Assembly (NCBI GenBank): GCA_029941885.1
Contig: JAPYTP010000006.1
Coordinates: 1 to 63,489 of the forward strand
Source of the DNA: Myxococcota bacterium
Lineage (GTDB): Bacteria; Myxococcota_A; UBA9160; UBA4427
Length of the DNA: 63,489 nt
Direction: 5' to 3'
Part shown: positions 61,601 to 63,489 of the stretch, one piece after another
How the letters are laid out: each line of letters opens with the position of its first letter
How positions within the stretch are numbered: the first letter of the stretch is position 1
Made by a program: the position numbers and the translations under genes
The notes under the pieces: model-generated
The model's input: the letters and a program-made list of their open reading frames with translations, nothing else
Database searches by the model: none
Told to the model about the DNA's origin: nothing

Positions 61601-61680
61601 CGCGCCTTTCGAAATCCCGGCCCTTCCGCGTCGGGATTCATGCATATAACTGCATCCCATTTATCGGAGGCTAGCCCCCC

Positions 61681-62463
61681 ATGAAGGTCATGGTGTGCCT
61701 GAAGCAGGTCCCCCATCAGGACGCACGTCTCGACGTGAACGCCGATGGAACCTGGATCCAGGAAGACAACATCAAGTTCGAAATCAATTCATATGACACC
61801 TACGCCGTCGAAGAGGCCCTTCGCCTCAAGGACGCAGGCGACGCAGAAGTCGTGGTGGTGTCCATCGGTCCCGACCGCGTGACCCAGGCTCTGCGCACCG
61901 CGCTCGGCATGGGTGCCGATCGCGCAATCCACGTCAACGACGACGCGGCGCGCGGTACGGACGCACTCGGCACCGCCAAGATCCTTGCCGCAGTCGCGAA
62001 GGAAGAAGGCCCCGACGTCATCATCACGGGCCTGATGGCCGAAGATGACAACGGTTCGGCGATCCCGCCGATGGTGGCCGAACTCCTCGGGTACCCGTCG
62101 GCAACGGGTGTGCTCGCGACGGACTTCGGCGATGCCACGGTCAAGGTCGAGCGCGAACTCGAGGGCGGCGCTCTCGAGGTCGTCGAATTGCCGAAGCCGG
62201 CGCTCATCGCGATTCAGTCGGGCGCGAACCAGGTCCGCTACGCCTCGCTCAAGGGCATCATGCAAGCCAAGAAGAAGCCGGTCGACGTGAAGACGCTAGC
62301 CGACCTCGGCCTGGCGGATACGGCGAGTGCGGCGCAGAACAAGAGCACGGTCAACAAGATCTATGTGCCTGCGAAGGGCGATACCGCCGAGATCCTCGAG
62401 GGATCGACGAACGAAATCGTCGGGCAGCTCGTCACCAAGATCAAAGAACTGGGATTGCTCTAA
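61681..62463 (+). CDS. etfB: Electron transfer flavoprotein beta subunit
   Basis: 260 aa. MKVMVCLKQVPHQDARL start, DTYAVEEALRLKD, GMGADRAIHV and the AMP-binding stretch GLMAEDDNGSAIPPMVAELLGYP (quoted in part: AEDDNGSAIPP) are family signatures. With EtfA it accepts electrons from acyl-CoA dehydrogenases. Followed 24 bp later by etfA. GGAGG stands upstream of the ATG. Confidence 0.97.
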   Translation: MKVMVCLKQVPHQDARLDVNADGTWIQEDNIKFEINSYDTYAVEEALRLKDAGDAEVVVVSIGPDRVTQALRTALGMGADRAIHVNDDAARGTDALGTAKILAAVAKEEGPDVIITGLMAEDDNGSAIPPMVAELLGYPSATGVLATDFGDATVKVERELEGGALEVVELPKPALIAIQSGANQVRYASLKGIMQAKKKPVDVKTLADLGLADTASAAQNKSTVNKIYVPAKGDTAEILEGSTNEIVGQLVTKIKELGLL

Positions 62464-62486
62464 GGGCAAGCTGAAAGGAGAGAACG

Positions 62487-63452
62487 ATGGGTACGATCCT
62501 CGTCGTTGCAGAAATTCAGAAGGGCGCGATTCGCGAAGCGAGCTATGAGCTCGTCACCGCGGCACGCTCGATTGCCGACGCCGGCGGACACGAGGTGAAT
62601 GGCCTCGTGATCGGGTCGGGGATCGGAGAGTTCGCGAGCGAATTCGCGAGCAAGGGTGCGGGCAAGACGCTGGTCGTCGATGATGCCGCCGCCGAGAACT
62701 ACAATGTGGACGTCTTTAGCAAGGCGATCAAGGCGGCAGCCGAGTCGACAGGCGCGGAACTGATCCTGATCTCGAACACCCCGACTGGCTGGGATGTCGC
62801 ACCGCGGATCGCCGCTGGCCTGGACTGCGCTTTCGTGTCCGACGCGATCAAGGTCGAAAACGGCGACGGTGGCTTCAACTTCCGTCGACGGATCTTCAAC
62901 GGCAAGCTCGATGCCGAGATCTCGACCTCGGGACGCACGGTGGCTTCGATGCAGCCCGGCGCGCAGACTGCGTTCGAGGGTTCGAGCGACGGCAGCACGG
63001 AAGCGCTTTCCACGGATCTCGCCGCAACCGCCAAGTTCATCGAGATCAAGATCGCCGAGTCGACGGGAGTCGACCTCACGAAGGCGGACGTGATCGTCTC
63101 CGGTGGCCGCGGTGTCGGCGATCCGGAGAAGTTTCCGGAAGTCATTCAGCCGCTCGCCGATGCACTCGGCGGGGCGATGGGCGCATCCCGTCCGGTCGTT
63201 GACGCGGGCTGGCTCGACCATCCCTACCAGGTGGGTTCCTCGGGTCAGATCGTGGCTCCGAAGCTGTATATCGCGGCCGGAATCTCGGGCGCGATCCAGC
63301 ATCTGGTCGGCATGAAGGCCTCGAATTTCATCGTCGCGATCAACAAGGACCCCGATGCGCCGATCTTCGAAGTCGCGGATATCGGCGTGGTCGCCGACCT
63401 CTTCGACATCGTCCCGGCGCTCACCGCTGCGGTGAAGGACGCCAAGGGTTAA
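62487..63452 (+). CDS. etfA: Electron transfer flavoprotein alpha subunit
   Basis: 321 aa. Begins [17 protein letters not shown]; the C-terminal FAD domain has [32 protein letters not shown] and [16 protein letters not shown] (FAD-binding hallmarks), and ends normally (TAAVKDAKG). With EtfB it forms the heterodimer that feeds electrons to ETF-quinone oxidoreductase. AAAGGAGA is positioned 5-6 nt before ATG 62487. The stop lies 37 bp before the window end, where nothing else is seen. Confidence 0.97.
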   Translation: MGTILVVAEIQKGAIREASYELVTAARSIADAGGHEVNGLVIGSGIGEFASEFASKGAGKTLVVDDAAAENYNVDVFSKAIKAAAESTGAELILISNTPTGWDVAPRIAAGLDCAFVSDAIKVENGDGGFNFRRRIFNGKLDAEISTSGRTVASMQPGAQTAFEGSSDGSTEALSTDLAATAKFIEIKIAESTGVDLTKADVIVSGGRGVGDPEKFPEVIQPLADALGGAMGASRPVVDAGWLDHPYQVGSSGQIVAPKLYIAAGISGAIQHLVGMKASNFIVAINKDPDAPIFEVADIGVVADLFDIVPALTAAVKDAKG

Positions 63453-63489
63453 GACCCTTCGTCACGATCGCGAGAGAAACAGCAGGCCC

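Overview
The window is GC-rich bacterial chromosome, densely coded on both strands, with no phage, plasmid, CRISPR or transposase gene visible. Lipoprotein and PEP-CTERM signals, a CcmH-type cytochrome c maturation protein, CheX/CheY, PilZ and c-di-GMP parts, and B12-dependent acyl-CoA mutase genes point to a Gram-negative heterotroph. The flavour is that of the former Deltaproteobacteria or related phyla (Myxococcota, Desulfobacterota, Binatota-like), but gene content alone cannot fix the phylum. Several genes carry single-base or small deletions, so either real decay or assembly errors are present.

Layout. 1-3.9 kb (minus): NAD-dependent formate dehydrogenase operon, a FdsG-FdsB fusion, a MobA with a MoaD/ThiS-like tail, then FdsA cut by the window edge. 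4.3-6.8 kb (plus): an SDR, then a GEMM-I cyclic-di-GMP riboswitch, a 21-codon leader ORF and a degenerate EAL-HDOD protein. 6.9-10.1 kb: DUF1207 protein and a PTPS-III-like enzyme (minus), divergent from a dihydropteroate-synthase-like gene and a decayed pteridine-reductase-like SDR, then tRNA-Pro(UGG) that has lost one base. 10.2-15 kb: carboxylesterase, leuCD, enoyl-CoA hydratase, DUF1499. 15-21 kb: toroid-repeat protein, DUF255 protein, deoxyhypusine-synthase-like protein, zinc alcohol dehydrogenase and a frameshifted response regulator. 21-24.5 kb: a structured inverted-repeat element touching the prfC stop codon, prfC, class I aldolase, PilZ protein.

24.7-38.5 kb: PAS protein, dienelactone hydrolase, a mesaconyl-CoA-hydratase-like double hotdog protein, an acetoacetate-decarboxylase-family protein, an amidohydrolase, Nudix, CheX and CheY. 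A cassette of acyl-CoA synthetase subunits (SucC/SucD or MtkA/MtkB type), a three-cysteine ferredoxin-like protein and a malyl-CoA-lyase-like enzyme follows, with an aldo/keto reductase and an MFS transporter. 38.5-45 kb: manC, three tandem paralogous PEP-CTERM proteins, a secreted trypsin-like protease with calcium-binding repeats, and a fourth PEP-CTERM protein. 45-63.5 kb: nadA, VOC protein, a membrane-anchored metalloprotease, SrkA-like kinase, the ethylmalonyl-CoA mutase/MeaB/adenosyltransferase group, CcmH, serine acetyltransferase, a Fe-S RecB-like nuclease, glyoxalase II, thioesterase, DUF1232, two hydrolase-fold proteins that have lost catalytic residues, another MBL enzyme and etfBA.

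How they fit together: Ecm+MeaB+adenosyltransferase, the mesaconyl-CoA-hydratase-like and malyl-CoA-lyase-like enzymes and enoyl-CoA hydratase cover much of an ethylmalonyl-CoA type C2 assimilation route. The SucCD-like pair and formate dehydrogenase would suit malyl-CoA and C1 metabolism, and EtfBA serves acyl-CoA dehydrogenases. A c-di-GMP thread (riboswitch, EAL-HDOD, PilZ) and an exported PEP-CTERM/protease locus are the main regulatory and surface themes.
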